Assembly: GCA_045599005.1 (NCBI GenBank)
Contig: JAZRVF010000020.1
Span: 1-64,000 of the forward strand
DNA: 64,000 bases
Reading direction: 5' to 3'
DNA from: Treponema_I sp045599005
GTDB lineage: Bacteria; Spirochaetota; Spirochaetia; Treponematales; Treponemataceae
Shown here: one piece after another, positions 50,931 through 60,021 of the stretch
How positions within the stretch are numbered: position 1 is the stretch's first letter
Layout: every line of letters starts with the position of its first letter
The notes under the pieces: model-generated
Database searches by the model: none
Told to the model about the DNA's origin: nothing
What the model saw: the letters and a program-made list of their open reading frames with translations, nothing else
Translations under genes and position numbers: made by a program

Positions 50931-52379
50931 TTATTTGCCTACGCAGAAACGGCTGAAAATGTTTCCCAGAATATCGTCCGGACTGACTTCTCCTGTAATC
51001 TCACCCAAAGAGGCGATGGCATCTTCAATGTCCTGTACGGCGGCATCAAGGCCCAGTCCCACTTCCTGAACTGAAAGCGCATGTTTCACTGATTCCAGTG
51101 CATCGTCAACGGCATTTTTCTGCCGCTGGGAACCTAAGGCAACTGATGCGCGGCTTGTAGGCAGCTGACCTGAAAGTACAGTTTTTACACACTGCATCAG
51201 TTCCGGAATACCGGAGCCGGTTTTTGCGCTCACACGCACAGTTTCCTGAGCGCCCTGCAGAATGTCAGCGTCCAAAGCAGACTGAGTGCCCTGCATTCTG
51301 TCTCCGGCTTCACTGCACTGTGCACAGGCCTTTTCACCTGAAGAATCGCATTTATTGTATACAAGAATGACCGGTGTTTCCTGTGCGGCAAAATCCTTTA
51401 TTGTTGAAAGATCCTCTTCCGCAATTCCTTTTACTGAATCCACAAGATAAAGCACAAGATCCGCTTCTTTTGCCAGATCGTAGGCGCGTTCAACACCGGT
51501 CTGCTCAATGGCATCCTCTGTTGTGCGGAGTCCGGCAGTGTCAAAAAGGCGTACAGGAATCCCTGCAAAAGAAACCCAGCATTCAAGATAATCACGGGTT
51601 GTTCCCTCTGTTGAGGAGACGATGGCACGTTCTTCCTTGAGCAATGTGTTGAAAAGACTTGATTTTCCTGCATTGGTTCTTCCGCAGAGCACAATACGGG
51701 CTCCGTCCTGATAAAGTTTCTCACTGGCCCAGGTGCTGCTGAGAGAAAGCAGTGCGTCATGTGCTTCCTGAAGTTCGGTTGCGTCAAAAGCATCTGCAAT
51801 GGTTTCTTCGTCTTCAGGGTATTCTATCTCTGCTTCAATGGATGCGGTTGTCCTGATAAGAAGCTGTTTTATCCGCTCAATCTCGTCAAAAAGATTTCCG
51901 CTCAGACGGTCTGCAGCTCTTGAACGGCTCTCATCAGTGTGGGAATCTATTATCTCACGGATAGCTTCTGAACGCGTCAGATCTGTCTTGCCGTTTATGA
52001 AAGCCCTGAAGGAAAATTCACCCCGCTGAGCCTCGCGGAATCCGTTTTTAAGCAGCAGACGGAATACTGCGCTTACAGGTGCGGTTCCTCCGTGGCAGCA
52101 GATCTCAACCATTTCCTCACCTGTATAACTTTTGGGTGCACGGTACACAAGGACCATAACCTCATCCACAGGAGCCGAAGTCTCAGGTTCTGTGATCCAT
52201 CCGTGAACCATTGTGTAGCCGGCCGCATTGTGAAGTGCTTTTGGACGGGAAAAAAGTCTCTCAATAAGCTCGACGCAGTTTTTGCCGCTGGTTCTTATGA
52301 CTGCAAGTGCGGAAGGTGCAACGGCAGTGGCAATTGCAGCAATTGGTTCATCAGGTGTATAGCCGGCAACCAGACTCAT
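50931..52379 (-). CDS. mnmE: tRNA modification GTPase MnmE
   Basis: A 482-residue GTPase which, together with MnmG, puts the 5-carboxymethylaminomethyl (or related) group on wobble U34 of tRNAs. The N-terminal folate-binding domain starts DEPIAAIATAVAPSALAVIR and includes CHGG. The G domain has GRTNAGKSS (G1), STEGTTRDY (G2), DTAGLR (G3) and NKCD (G4). The C-terminus ends FCVGK, with the Cys that is essential in this family. Compared with typical MnmE it has an insertion of about 25 residues after NKCD (SSGEKACAQCSEAGDRMQGT). It is the last gene of the DUF4015-PAP2-mnmE operon and starts 3 bp after the PAP2 gene stops. Confidence 0.96.
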   Translation of the reverse strand: MSLVAGYTPDEPIAAIATAVAPSALAVIRTSGKNCVELIERLFSRPKALHNAAGYTMVHGWITEPETSAPVDEVMVLVYRAPKSYTGEEMVEICCHGGTAPVSAVFRLLLKNGFREAQRGEFSFRAFINGKTDLTRSEAIREIIDSHTDESRSRAADRLSGNLFDEIERIKQLLIRTTASIEAEIEYPEDEETIADAFDATELQEAHDALLSLSSTWASEKLYQDGARIVLCGRTNAGKSSLFNTLLKEERAIVSSTEGTTRDYLECWVSFAGIPVRLFDTAGLRTTEDAIEQTGVERAYDLAKEADLVLYLVDSVKGIAEEDLSTIKDFAAQETPVILVYNKCDSSGEKACAQCSEAGDRMQGTQSALDADILQGAQETVRVSAKTGSGIPELMQCVKTVLSGQLPTSRASVALGSQRQKNAVDDALESVKHALSVQEVGLGLDAAVQDIEDAIASLGEITGEVSPDDILGNIFSRFCVGK

Positions 52380-52382
52380 TTT

Positions 52383-53327
52383 TTATTCCTTTTCAGACAC
52401 CGCAGTTTCTTTGAATTCCGCAAGCTTAAGTCTTACAAGCAGAACAGGCACTGCAAAAGATGCTGTCAAAGTGCAGATTCCGTAACGCAGAAAGCGGAAA
52501 AGTCCATAAAGGCTGCTTTCCTCACCGGGAAACACTGCTTTAAGACCAAGATAAAGCACGCCGAAAACTGCAAGACCGATTACAACACGGAGGAGTTTCT
52601 GCATTGCGCTTCCCTTTGCGGAATCGAATTCTCCCTGTCTGTTCAGCAGAATGTATCCGCCGCAGAGACCGAACATTGCGCCCTGCATGGATGTGTCCTC
52701 AGGATTGATTGCATTGAATGCGAAACATATGACAAAGACAATAAGAAGATGGACAATTTCCGCCGCTTTTTTTGTCCTGCAGATTCTGTTGAACCAGACA
52801 GAAAAACTGCTGCCGAAAAGCAGGACTGTAAGTGAAATGACGTAACCGAACAGAAGGCCGCCCAGAACATCAGTAGGGTAGTGAACACCCATATATACCC
52901 GGGAAACTGCGATTACCAAAGGCAGAAAAAGTGCAAGAACAAGTCTCATTCCGATATATTTTCTGTCAGGGCCGTAAAGGATTTTTGCGCTTAAAGGCAG
53001 CACCGTCGCGGCGGCCTGGGAATGTCCCGATGGTGTTGAGAAACTGGTTTCCGTTGCCAAGCCGACGCTGGGATCCAGTGTGTAAGGCCTTGGTGTTCGA
53101 AGTATGTTTTTCACGGCAGAGTTTCCGGCAGCAGAAACAAAACAGGTGATTCCCACTGTGTAACCTGACTTCACGTCAACACAAAGATAGATGAACAGCA
53201 CCAGAAGAACGTAAACCGGTGAATTGAAAGCCACATGAATAATCTGTCCTAAAACAGTAAGAGGTGCGCATTTGACGGTTTGGACTGCACGAATTACATT
53301 CAATCCCCATTGCCAGATTTCTTCCAT
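52383..53327 (-). CDS. PAP2-family membrane phosphatase
   Basis: A 314-residue membrane protein with the three phosphatase motifs of the PAP2 superfamily: KNILRTPRP, PSGHS and SRVYMGVHYPTDVLGG. It has six core membrane segments plus three extra at the C-terminus (about residues 180-290). The extended C-terminal part is not usual for minimal PAP2 enzymes. It could dephosphorylate phosphatidic acid, undecaprenyl diphosphate or phosphatidylglycerophosphate. I start it at the ATG preceded by AAGGAATCA; a longer frame of 11 codons overlaps the previous gene's end. It sits in an operon with the DUF4015 gene and mnmE. Confidence 0.9.
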   Translation of the reverse strand: MEEIWQWGLNVIRAVQTVKCAPLTVLGQIIHVAFNSPVYVLLVLFIYLCVDVKSGYTVGITCFVSAAGNSAVKNILRTPRPYTLDPSVGLATETSFSTPSGHSQAAATVLPLSAKILYGPDRKYIGMRLVLALFLPLVIAVSRVYMGVHYPTDVLGGLLFGYVISLTVLLFGSSFSVWFNRICRTKKAAEIVHLLIVFVICFAFNAINPEDTSMQGAMFGLCGGYILLNRQGEFDSAKGSAMQKLLRVVIGLAVFGVLYLGLKAVFPGEESSLYGLFRFLRYGICTLTASFAVPVLLVRLKLAEFKETAVSEKE

Positions 53328-53356
53328 AAATGATTCCTTATAAAGATTGCAGACTG

Positions 53357-55606
53357 TCACTCAGCCTGTTCAGTTGTGTCTTCCGGAACTGCATTCCTGA
53401 AAAGTCCGGTTTTTGTGATTCCGTCACCTTTCCAGGGATATGGCGCATCTCCGGGATCCGGTGAAATATAGTTGTATTTTCCGGAGTTGTTCCAGTACAT
53501 GTATCCGCGGTTGATGGAATCCCTTGTTCCGAAAACCTGACGTCTTACATAATCCTCGTCATAATAGAGTTTGTCGTAGGAAACTGCCAGATAGAAGGCC
53601 TGCACCCAAGGACGGACAATCACCCTGTTGCGTGCGATCACGGAGTTACGGAAACAGCCGTAATAGTAGATGCGGTATGTACGCTCTTCCGCCGGACTGT
53701 ATGCAAAGAAAGACTGCTCAAAATGACTCGGGTAGAACATGGGGCAGATAACGTCCACATATTCTGCAAGAAGTTCCACATCCTGACCGGTGCGTCCGCC
53801 ATAGCGGTACCAGCCGTTTGCACCGTAAATATCGATTCCTATGGGAGCATCAATGTTTGCGCGGGCGTAAGACAGAAAAGACATCAAAGCGCTTTCTTTG
53901 TCCATGCCCTCATCCTTCCATTGGTACTGGGCGCGGGAAAGGTTCAGACCGTCAGTGGGAAAGCGGATGTAGTCAAACTGGATCTCATCAAAACCGCGTT
54001 CAATCAGTTCCTTACAGATGCTGACGTTGTATTCCCAGACTTCATGGCAATAAGGATCGCACCAGTATTCATCATAGTATTCTGTCTCAGAACCGGTTTT
54101 TACACCGTTTTCGTCAAGAATGTCGGAATACCCGCGGATTCCCTGCCATGATTTGCCTGTGGAACTGTCTTTAACAGCATATTTCCCGCCCGAATATCGC
54201 CACAGATTCCGGTCTTTGAACACAACAATTCGGGCAATCAGATAAAGATCCGCCTCTTTGCACTGTTTAACAAAGGCATCCAGATTGATTGCATAGGAGC
54301 TTTCTGTCGCTTTTTTCTTTACCTCATCACTGGTTGTATGATAACGCAGATACCCGTAGTCGTCTTTCATGTCCACGACAACCGCGTTGAGTCCGTTTTC
54401 TTTTGCTGTGTCAATGAATCCCTGCAGTGTCTTGCCGGGAGTAGTCTGTCCTGCGGGAATATAAAGTGCTTTGCGGTCACTTGCAGTTGCAACATAATCA
54501 CCGGCAATGTCAGAAGTGTCCAGAAGCCACAGTTCGTTAAGCGAAATACTTTTTGAGTAACCGCTTGCTGATTCCGGAATGTACATGCACCGTGCCTGAC
54601 CTTCAGCCTGTTTTACCGCAGCAAGCCAGGTTCCGCTTTCCTCAGGAGCCGCCTCAAAGGTATTTGTCTTCAGATTGAAGCTTCCGTAACCGTCCATTGT
54701 GATGAAAATCAGGTTCTCACCGGCAAGGAACAGACTGTCAATGGTCTGTGCCGGGTTTTCTGTTTTACCCAGAAGCTGGCCCTGTTTTTTCTTCCAGTCC
54801 AGACGGTAAATGCAGGGTTTGAAACTCTGTGAGATGTAGACTTCCGTGTAATAATTCCCCTTTTCGTCAATTCGGAGAACAGGCAGAATATCAGCGATCT
54901 CATCTGAAGAATCTGATGTGGGAATTCTTTCAAATCCGTAGTCCATGTCAATCCATGCGGGCTTTTTTGCATAAGGCTGATAATAGGCGATTCCATAGAC
55001 TGAGTGGGACAGAAATACCGTCAGAACAGGATTTCCTGAGTCATCCGGCATATTGCATACGGCCACAGCTTTTGCACCGGAAGTTTTTGTTGATGAAAAA
55101 CCGATGTTTTTCCAGGATTCACCACCGTTTTCCGTAAGATAAACTGCATTGTTGGATGTGGTCACCATAATGCTGCTGTCTTCGGGATGAACTCCCAGGT
55201 CTTTGAGAGAAGCCATGTCATCGGTAAAAGAAACCACTCCGTCTTCATAATGCTTTACCCGGTGAGTAGGCAGTCCGCTGTTGCAGTAATCATATGTAAG
55301 AAGATCTTTCGACTTTACAATGCCTTTGTCAGTGATCATGTAGTAGGCATCTGTGTGAATGATCGTCTGCACGGCTCCCTCTGTCCAAAGAGGATGCATC
55401 TGGCCGTCCCTCAGGAAGAAAAGTCCGTTTTCAGTACCTGCAAGAATCCCATCGGTTGAAACTGGATTGGAATCATCAAATTCAAGACTGTGTAAAGGTT
55501 CGGAAATATCTTCTTCTGCAGAACTTGTTGCGGAATTCTGGAAATAAAATGGAATTACAAATGCGCAGATAACGATTGCGATTAATACATAAAGACGGAA
55601 TTTCAT
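53357..55606 (-). CDS. DUF4015/GHL-type putative glycoside hydrolase with sensor-like N-terminal part
   Basis: A 749-residue protein with an N-terminal signal anchor (about residues 5-22). Residues about 45-370 look like a beta-propeller or BNR-like region (VMVTTSNNAVYLTENGGESWKNIGF is typical). The C-terminal about 370 residues form a DUF4015 barrel, the putative glycosyl-hydrolase-like family. Features are LNAVVVDMKDDYGYLRY, YLIARIVVFKD, FDEIQFDYIRFPTDG, IGIDIYGANGWYRYGG and ICPMFYPSHF. The FDYIRFP stretch is the likely catalytic Asp-containing strand. The substrate is unknown. It faces outward and leads the operon with PAP2 and mnmE. The ATG has no ribosome site; a weak promoter with GATAAA lies 6 bp before it. 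Confidence 0.88.
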   Translation of the reverse strand: MKFRLYVLIAIVICAFVIPFYFQNSATSSAEEDISEPLHSLEFDDSNPVSTDGILAGTENGLFFLRDGQMHPLWTEGAVQTIIHTDAYYMITDKGIVKSKDLLTYDYCNSGLPTHRVKHYEDGVVSFTDDMASLKDLGVHPEDSSIMVTTSNNAVYLTENGGESWKNIGFSSTKTSGAKAVAVCNMPDDSGNPVLTVFLSHSVYGIAYYQPYAKKPAWIDMDYGFERIPTSDSSDEIADILPVLRIDEKGNYYTEVYISQSFKPCIYRLDWKKKQGQLLGKTENPAQTIDSLFLAGENLIFITMDGYGSFNLKTNTFEAAPEESGTWLAAVKQAEGQARCMYIPESASGYSKSISLNELWLLDTSDIAGDYVATASDRKALYIPAGQTTPGKTLQGFIDTAKENGLNAVVVDMKDDYGYLRYHTTSDEVKKKATESSYAINLDAFVKQCKEADLYLIARIVVFKDRNLWRYSGGKYAVKDSSTGKSWQGIRGYSDILDENGVKTGSETEYYDEYWCDPYCHEVWEYNVSICKELIERGFDEIQFDYIRFPTDGLNLSRAQYQWKDEGMDKESALMSFLSYARANIDAPIGIDIYGANGWYRYGGRTGQDVELLAEYVDVICPMFYPSHFEQSFFAYSPAEERTYRIYYYGCFRNSVIARNRVIVRPWVQAFYLAVSYDKLYYDEDYVRRQVFGTRDSINRGYMYWNNSGKYNYISPDPGDAPYPWKGDGITKTGLFRNAVPEDTTEQAE

Positions 55607-55664
55607 GGGTTGTTTATCGGCACATTTCTGCTGAAACTAAAGCACAAGTATGATATAGTAAGCT

Positions 55665-56549
55665 ATGCTGAGTTACAGACACGCTTTTCATGCAGGAAAC
55701 CATGCGGATGTGCTGAAACATGCCTCACTGATGCTGATTCTGGAAAGCTTACATAAAAAAGACAAACCTTTTTCATTGATTGACACCCATTCCGGGGGCG
55801 GAAAATATGACTTGGACGGGGAATGGGCGCAGAAAACTGCGGAAGCCTGGACAGGGATTCTGCGTCTTAGGGAATTTGCTTCCCAAAAACAGGGCAGTGC
55901 TGAAGTTCTGCCGCCGCTTCTTCAGAAATATCTGGATTTTACAGATGAATACCTTGTGAAGAACCAGTATCCGGGTTCACCGGAGATAATGCGCTGTTTT
56001 CTCCGCACTGAAGACAGGCTTTTCCTTACGGAACTGCATCCGAACGAGGCTGAGGTTCTGCGCGGCAACATGGCAGCCTATGTCCGGCAGGACAATATTG
56101 TGATCCAGCAGAGAGACGCTTATCAGGCGATCAAGGCAATAACGCCGCCCACACCGCGGCGGGGTCTGCTGCTCATGGATCCCAGTTATGAAGTTGACTC
56201 AGATTATGTGAATGTAGCGCAAAGTCTTACAGCTGCCCACAGACGGTGGCCGGTAGGAATTCTCTGTCTCTGGTATCCGCTTCTGAAACACCGCCGGAGC
56301 GAGACTGCAGAAATGCTCTGTTCGCTGCGTGATGCGGCTGGTGCTTCCGGTTCAAGTTTTCTTCAGACGGAACTGCTTGTGGATTCTCCGGAAAAAGAAA
56401 TGGGACTTTATGGTTCAGGAATGGCTGTGATAAATCCGCCCTGGCAGACAGAAGAAGTTCTTGCAGAAGTGCTTCCTGTAATGGCGGAAGCTCTTGCGGG
56501 ACCTGATGCTCCGGTTCCTGCCTTTGCCCTGGAGGTTGACCGCAGGTAA
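55665..56549 (+). CDS. rlmJ: 23S rRNA (adenine-N6) methyltransferase RlmJ
   Basis: A 294-residue SAM-dependent methyltransferase that modifies A2030 of 23S rRNA in the family's studied member. The family start YRHAFHAGNHADVLKH is present, as are the SAM-binding DTHSGGGKYDL and the catalytic motif, which reads LLMDPSYE instead of the more usual DPPYE or DPPFE. This is a Pro to Ser change, which some methylases tolerate. The end contains MAVINPPW. The ATG has no ribosome site, and -10-like hexamers (TATGAT, TATAGT at 55649-55659) stand close upstream, so it may be leaderless. Confidence 0.92.
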   Translation: MLSYRHAFHAGNHADVLKHASLMLILESLHKKDKPFSLIDTHSGGGKYDLDGEWAQKTAEAWTGILRLREFASQKQGSAEVLPPLLQKYLDFTDEYLVKNQYPGSPEIMRCFLRTEDRLFLTELHPNEAEVLRGNMAAYVRQDNIVIQQRDAYQAIKAITPPTPRRGLLLMDPSYEVDSDYVNVAQSLTAAHRRWPVGILCLWYPLLKHRRSETAEMLCSLRDAAGASGSSFLQTELLVDSPEKEMGLYGSGMAVINPPWQTEEVLAEVLPVMAEALAGPDAPVPAFALEVDRR

Positions 56550-56581
56550 AACCCGGTTACTTTGCAGAGTGCGGCCTTCGC

Positions 56582-57280
56582 TTACTCCAGCGCCTGCAGT
56601 TCCATCGCGATTTCTTCCATCTGGCGGTCTGTGGTGGCAATGGTCTCGGCAACGTGAAACAGTTCCCGCCGGATGCTGTCAGAAACATTGGCCGAAGTTT
56701 TATATCGCAGCTGATGTTCAAGACTTGCCCAGAAATCCATGGCGATTGTCCTCAGCTGGACTTCAACTTTTACGTTGTGTTCTGTCTTTGAAAGATACAC
56801 CGGCACCTGGATCACGATGTGAAGGCTTCTGTAACCGGACGCTTTCGGTGTCTGAATGTAATCGTTCTCTTCAAGAAGTGTGATGTCAGGCTGCTTCAGC
56901 AGAATGTCACGCACTGTGTAAATGTCTGAGATATAGGGACAGATGACCCGGATTCCTGCAACGTCATCCAGATTTTCAGTCAATGAAGAAAAAGTAACAG
57001 GAAAACCTTTCTTCTCAAGTTTCTTTGCAATGCTGTCCGGACTTTTGATCCGGGATTTTACTGTCTCAATGGGGCTCCGTCTGCGGGCAACCTTATGTTC
57101 TTTGTTCAGAATATCCAGTTTTGTCTCAACCTGTTTTATCGCACTTTCGTAAATCATCATGATGCGCTGAAACTGAAGCGCCATCCGGTAAAAATCACCG
57201 TCAGGTTCTGCAGGAAGAAAGCCATCGTCTGCTGCAACCGGAAGATTTGTTGATGTCTCTGATTCATTATTGTTTTTCAT
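56582..57280 (-). CDS. Small alarmone synthetase (RelA/SpoT domain)
   Basis: A 232-residue stand-alone RelA/SpoT synthetase protein, similar in layout to RelQ/YjbM-type enzymes that make (p)ppGpp. There is no HD hydrolase, TGS or ACT domain. Landmarks are the substrate-binding SRIKSPDSIAKKLEKKG, DDVAGIRVICPYISDIY with the Mg-binding Asp, YIQTPKASGYRSLHI and EVQLRTIAMDFWASLEHQLRYK. All are intact, so synthetase activity is expected. I start it at the ATG giving MKNNNESET, 7 bp after a promoter -10 box; a longer open frame would translate the promoter. Confidence 0.92.
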   Translation of the reverse strand: MKNNNESETSTNLPVAADDGFLPAEPDGDFYRMALQFQRIMMIYESAIKQVETKLDILNKEHKVARRRSPIETVKSRIKSPDSIAKKLEKKGFPVTFSSLTENLDDVAGIRVICPYISDIYTVRDILLKQPDITLLEENDYIQTPKASGYRSLHIVIQVPVYLSKTEHNVKVEVQLRTIAMDFWASLEHQLRYKTSANVSDSIRRELFHVAETIATTDRQMEEIAMELQALE

Positions 57281-57287
57281 GGGGATA

Positions 57288-57316
57288 AATTTAAACATGA
57301 AAACTGCAAAAATCAA
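57288..57316 (-). promoter_or_regulatory. Leaderless-type promoter of the alarmone synthetase gene
   Basis: TTGATT (57311-57316), 17-bp spacer, TAAATT (57288-57293) on the minus strand, seven bases before the ATG. Confidence 0.6.
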
Positions 57317-57418
57317 GTTAAAAAGAATGACTGAAATGGATGAGAAAACGGGATGACTTGGATGGAATTGTCGGGGCAAAAAGTGATCCGAGAATCAGAC
57401 AAACGAAAAAAATCAGAT

Positions 57419-57446
57419 TTGAAAAAATCTCTGTCTGTGATAGAAT
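57419..57446 (+). promoter_or_regulatory. Leaderless-type promoter of the NarL-type regulator gene
   Basis: TTGAAA (57419-57424), 16-bp spacer, TAGAAT (57441-57446), six bases before the ATG; no ribosome site. Confidence 0.7.
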
Positions 57447-57452
57447 GCAGTT

Positions 57453-58112
57453 ATGGTCACAAAAAATGTTTTGATTGTAGAAGATCATCCTCTTTTTAGC
57501 GAAGGGCTGGCACAGCTTATTGAGACTGTGCACGAGTATCATGTTGTCGGGACAACTCAGACTGCCAACGAAACATACGGGTTTCTGGAAAAACAGTTGC
57601 CTGATCTGATGATTGTTGATCTGAACCTGGGCGATGATGACGGACTTGAAGTTATCCGTTTTGTAAGAAAAACTTATCCCAAAGTACTGATGCTTGTGCT
57701 TTCCATGCATGACGAGCGTTTTTATTCAGAACGGGCTCTCAAGGCGGGTGCACACGGTTATATCATGAAAGGAGAAGCCGGAAGCAAGGTCCTTGAGGCA
57801 ATCAAGACTGTTCTTTCAGGAAAAGTGTGGCTCAGCGAAAGCGAGAACCAGCGGATCAGTGAGTGCCTTACCGGAACAGGCGAAGATGTGTCTTCCGGCA
57901 ATGACAATCTGGCAAACATTCAGAATCTTTCAGACCGCCAGCTTCAGATTTTTACATTTATCGGAAAAGGTCTCGGCACTCTGGAAATCAGCCAGAAACT
58001 GAATCTGAGCACAAAGACAATCGACACCCACAAAGAGCACCTGAAACAAAAGTTACACTGCAATTCATCGCTGGAGTTACGGCAGCTTGCAATAGAATGG
58101 GTAAGCCGCTGA
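57453..58112 (+). CDS. NarL/FixJ-type response regulator
   Basis: A 219-residue response regulator. The receiver domain starts NVLIVEDHPLFSEGL (acidic pair ED), has the phospho-acceptor in MIVDLNLGDDDG, a Ser/Thr position in LVLSMHDE and Lys in GYIMKGEAG. The C-terminal LuxR-type HTH reads LSDRQLQIFTFIGKGLGTLE then ISQKLNLSTKTIDTHKEHLK. It should bind DNA on phosphorylation. No histidine kinase lies beside it; the orphan hybrid kinase at 11.7-15.8 kb is a conceivable partner only by presence. Confidence 0.94.
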   Translation: MVTKNVLIVEDHPLFSEGLAQLIETVHEYHVVGTTQTANETYGFLEKQLPDLMIVDLNLGDDDGLEVIRFVRKTYPKVLMLVLSMHDERFYSERALKAGAHGYIMKGEAGSKVLEAIKTVLSGKVWLSESENQRISECLTGTGEDVSSGNDNLANIQNLSDRQLQIFTFIGKGLGTLEISQKLNLSTKTIDTHKEHLKQKLHCNSSLELRQLAIEWVSR

Positions 58113-58170
58113 ACAGGGCGTAACCCGCCTCAAAAGAGATGTTCTGTTGAGCGGAAGAAAGGCAGCTTTA

Positions 58171-59466
58171 TCAGTATCCGTTTTTCAGCCGTTCTTCAAA
58201 GGCATCGATTGACAGCGGTGTGTCGTAGACAAATCCCTGAACTTTGTTGCAACCTGCGTTTCGGACCGTCTCAAGCTGTTTTTCTGTCTCGACACCTTTT
58301 GCAACCGCATCCATATGCAGCCCTTTCATCATGTCGATGAGACTTTGCAGCACGAAAAGGTCATTCTGCTGATTCGGGTAATACTCATCACCAGGAATAA
58401 ACGACCGCCCGATTTTTACGGAATTGACCTGCATGTTTTTGATCAGACTAAGAGAAGAGTATCCTGTTCCGAATCCGTCTATGGAAACACTGATGCCTGC
58501 GGAATTAATCTTGCGCACAAAGGAAGAAATCTGTTTGAAGTCAAGAAAATCATCGCTTTCTGTAAGTTCAATCTCAAACAGGTGATGGGGAACTGCATAT
58601 TTGTCCAGAAGAGCAATAACCTGTCCTGCAAAATCCGGATTTGAAAGACTTTTTCTTGAGACATTGGACGAGATTTTCACAAGGGGCTTTTTCTCCTCAG
58701 TCCAGCGGCTTAAAAGACGGCAGACCTGTTCCACAACGAAAAGATCAAGTTTTGCGGGATTATCACTTTTTTCAAGAACCGGAATAAAATCTCTCGGCTG
58801 GAGCACAACTCCATCCCTGTTCCATCTTACCAAAGCTTCTGCAGCGCAGATTGATTTTGTAAAAACACCCACCACAGGCTGCAGGACAATGAAAAGTTCA
58901 TTGCCGTTAAGCGCCGCCGGAAAACGGGACAGAATCTCTTTTGTGTGATTTGATGCCCTCAGAAGATCCTTGTTGAAGTATAGGATGGAACCGGCTCCGT
59001 TTTCGCGGGCTCCCTGATATGCCACACTGGTTTTAATCATGAACTCGCCAGGATTTGTGATTCCGACCAGATCTGCAATACCGGCAGTGACAGAAAAATT
59101 GAAATCTCTTCTTTTTTTGGGAGTATCGTATGTAATGCAGACACCCTGGAGATCCTGAATAATTTGCCCGACATGCTCCTTACGAATCAGTGCGACAAAA
59201 TTGTCACCACCCAGACGTCCCAGGGCTTCATCCTTTGCAAGTTTTTTTGTCAGCATTCTGCAGTATGCAATAAGGATTTTATCGCCTTCAAAATAAGACA
59301 GTTCTTTATTTACAACGTTAAAATTATGAATATTGAAGAAAACACCCTGATATTCTCCGATTTTCTTCCGACGGATTGCCATCCAAAGCTGCCGGAAAAA
59401 ACCGCTGGTATTCAAAACACCTGTCAGAGGATCTTTTGTATGAAATAACATTCGCAGATTTGCCAT
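58171..59466 (-). CDS. Cytoplasmic GGDEF-EAL protein
   Basis: A 431-residue soluble protein without membrane or sensor domain. The GGDEF-type domain has RLGGDNF, with the Glu changed to Asn, so cyclase activity is unlikely. The EAL domain has AAEALVRW, ISSNVSRKSL, FEIELTESDDF and QGFVYDTPL. The metal-binding DDFG motif is IDGFGTGYSS: the second Asp has become Gly, which should weaken or abolish phosphodiesterase activity. It may be a c-di-GMP sensor or a weak enzyme. The promoter TTGCGA-17-TAAAAT is 9 bp before the ATG and there is no ribosome site. It converges with the NarL-type regulator gene. Confidence 0.9.
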   Translation of the reverse strand: MANLRMLFHTKDPLTGVLNTSGFFRQLWMAIRRKKIGEYQGVFFNIHNFNVVNKELSYFEGDKILIAYCRMLTKKLAKDEALGRLGGDNFVALIRKEHVGQIIQDLQGVCITYDTPKKRRDFNFSVTAGIADLVGITNPGEFMIKTSVAYQGARENGAGSILYFNKDLLRASNHTKEILSRFPAALNGNELFIVLQPVVGVFTKSICAAEALVRWNRDGVVLQPRDFIPVLEKSDNPAKLDLFVVEQVCRLLSRWTEEKKPLVKISSNVSRKSLSNPDFAGQVIALLDKYAVPHHLFEIELTESDDFLDFKQISSFVRKINSAGISVSIDGFGTGYSSLSLIKNMQVNSVKIGRSFIPGDEYYPNQQNDLFVLQSLIDMMKGLHMDAVAKGVETEKQLETVRNAGCNKVQGFVYDTPLSIDAFEERLKNGY

Positions 59467-59475
59467 ACTTATAAT

Positions 59476-59504
59476 ATTTTACAATGGCAAGGTCTATTTC
59501 GCAA
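59476..59504 (-). promoter_or_regulatory. Leaderless-type promoter of the GGDEF-EAL gene
   Basis: TTGCGA (59499-59504), 17-bp spacer, TAAAAT (59476-59481) on the minus strand, nine bases before the ATG, predicting a leader of 2-3 nt. Confidence 0.6.
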
Positions 59505-59589
59505 GGAGAATCTGCATCAAAAAAAACAGGATTTATTGAGAATGGACTTGACTTATTTTCATTTTTTTTGTAGATTTGGGAAACGCTAT

Positions 59590-59674
59590 GGAGCGGTGGC
59601 CGAGTGGTTTAAGGCGGCGGTCTTGAAAACCGTTGAGCTGAAAGGTTCCGGGGGTTCGAATCCCCCCTGCTCCG
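59590..59674 (+). tRNA. tRNA-Ser (TGA)
   Basis: Acceptor stem GGAGCGG with CTGCTCC, discriminator G. Anticodon stem GCGGT/ACCGT closes the loop CTTGAAA with anticodon TGA. It has a long variable arm as in class II tRNAs and a T arm GGGGGTTCGAATCCCCC. CCA is not encoded. Confidence 0.95.
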
Positions 59675-59681
59675 TTTGATT

Positions 59682-59770
59682 GGAGTGGTGACCGAGTTGG
59701 CCGAAGGTACCTCCCTGCTAAGGAGGCATACCCCTCAAGGGTATCGGGGGTTCAAATCCCCCCTGCTCCG
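59682..59770 (+). tRNA. tRNA-Ser (GCT)
   Basis: Acceptor starts GGAGTGG. Anticodon stem CCTCC/GGAGG closes the loop CTGCTAA with anticodon GCT. The variable arm ATACCCCTCAAGGGTAT forms a stem, and the T arm reads GGGGGTTCAAATCCCCC. It begins 7 bp after the previous tRNA. Confidence 0.95.
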
Positions 59771-59778
59771 TGAATATT

Positions 59779-59852
59779 GAGACTATAGCTCAGCTGGATA
59801 GAGCGTCAGATTGCGGATCTGAAGGCCGGAGGTTCGAATCCTCTTAGTCTCG
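59779..59852 (+). tRNA. tRNA-Arg (GCG)
   Basis: Acceptor stem GAGACTA with TAGTCTC, anticodon stem TCAGA/TCTGA, loop TTGCGGA with anticodon GCG, T arm GGAGGTTCGAATCCTCT. The first base of the anticodon is G rather than the A (inosine) usual for this Arg box in bacteria. A T-run follows directly. Confidence 0.9.
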
Positions 59853-59874
59853 CTTTTTTTGTTTTAAACACCTT

Positions 59875-59959
59875 GGAGAGATGCGAGAGCGGTCGAATCG
59901 GGCGGTCTCGAAAACCGTTGAGCTGAAAGGTTCCGGGGGTTCGAATCCCCCTCTCTCCG
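59875..59959 (+). tRNA. tRNA-Ser (CGA)
   Basis: Acceptor starts GGAGAGA and ends TCTCTCC. Anticodon stem GCGGT/ACCGT closes the loop CTCGAAA with anticodon CGA. The variable and T arms are nearly identical to tRNA-Ser(TGA), suggesting duplication. The D arm (GCGAGAGCGGTCGAATCGGGC region) departs from the usual CCGAG start. Confidence 0.9.
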
Positions 59960-60021
59960 CGACGCGGTTTGGGGGTTCGAAAGAATCCTTTTTTTATGGG
60001 TGTTGGACAGAAAGAAACCTT

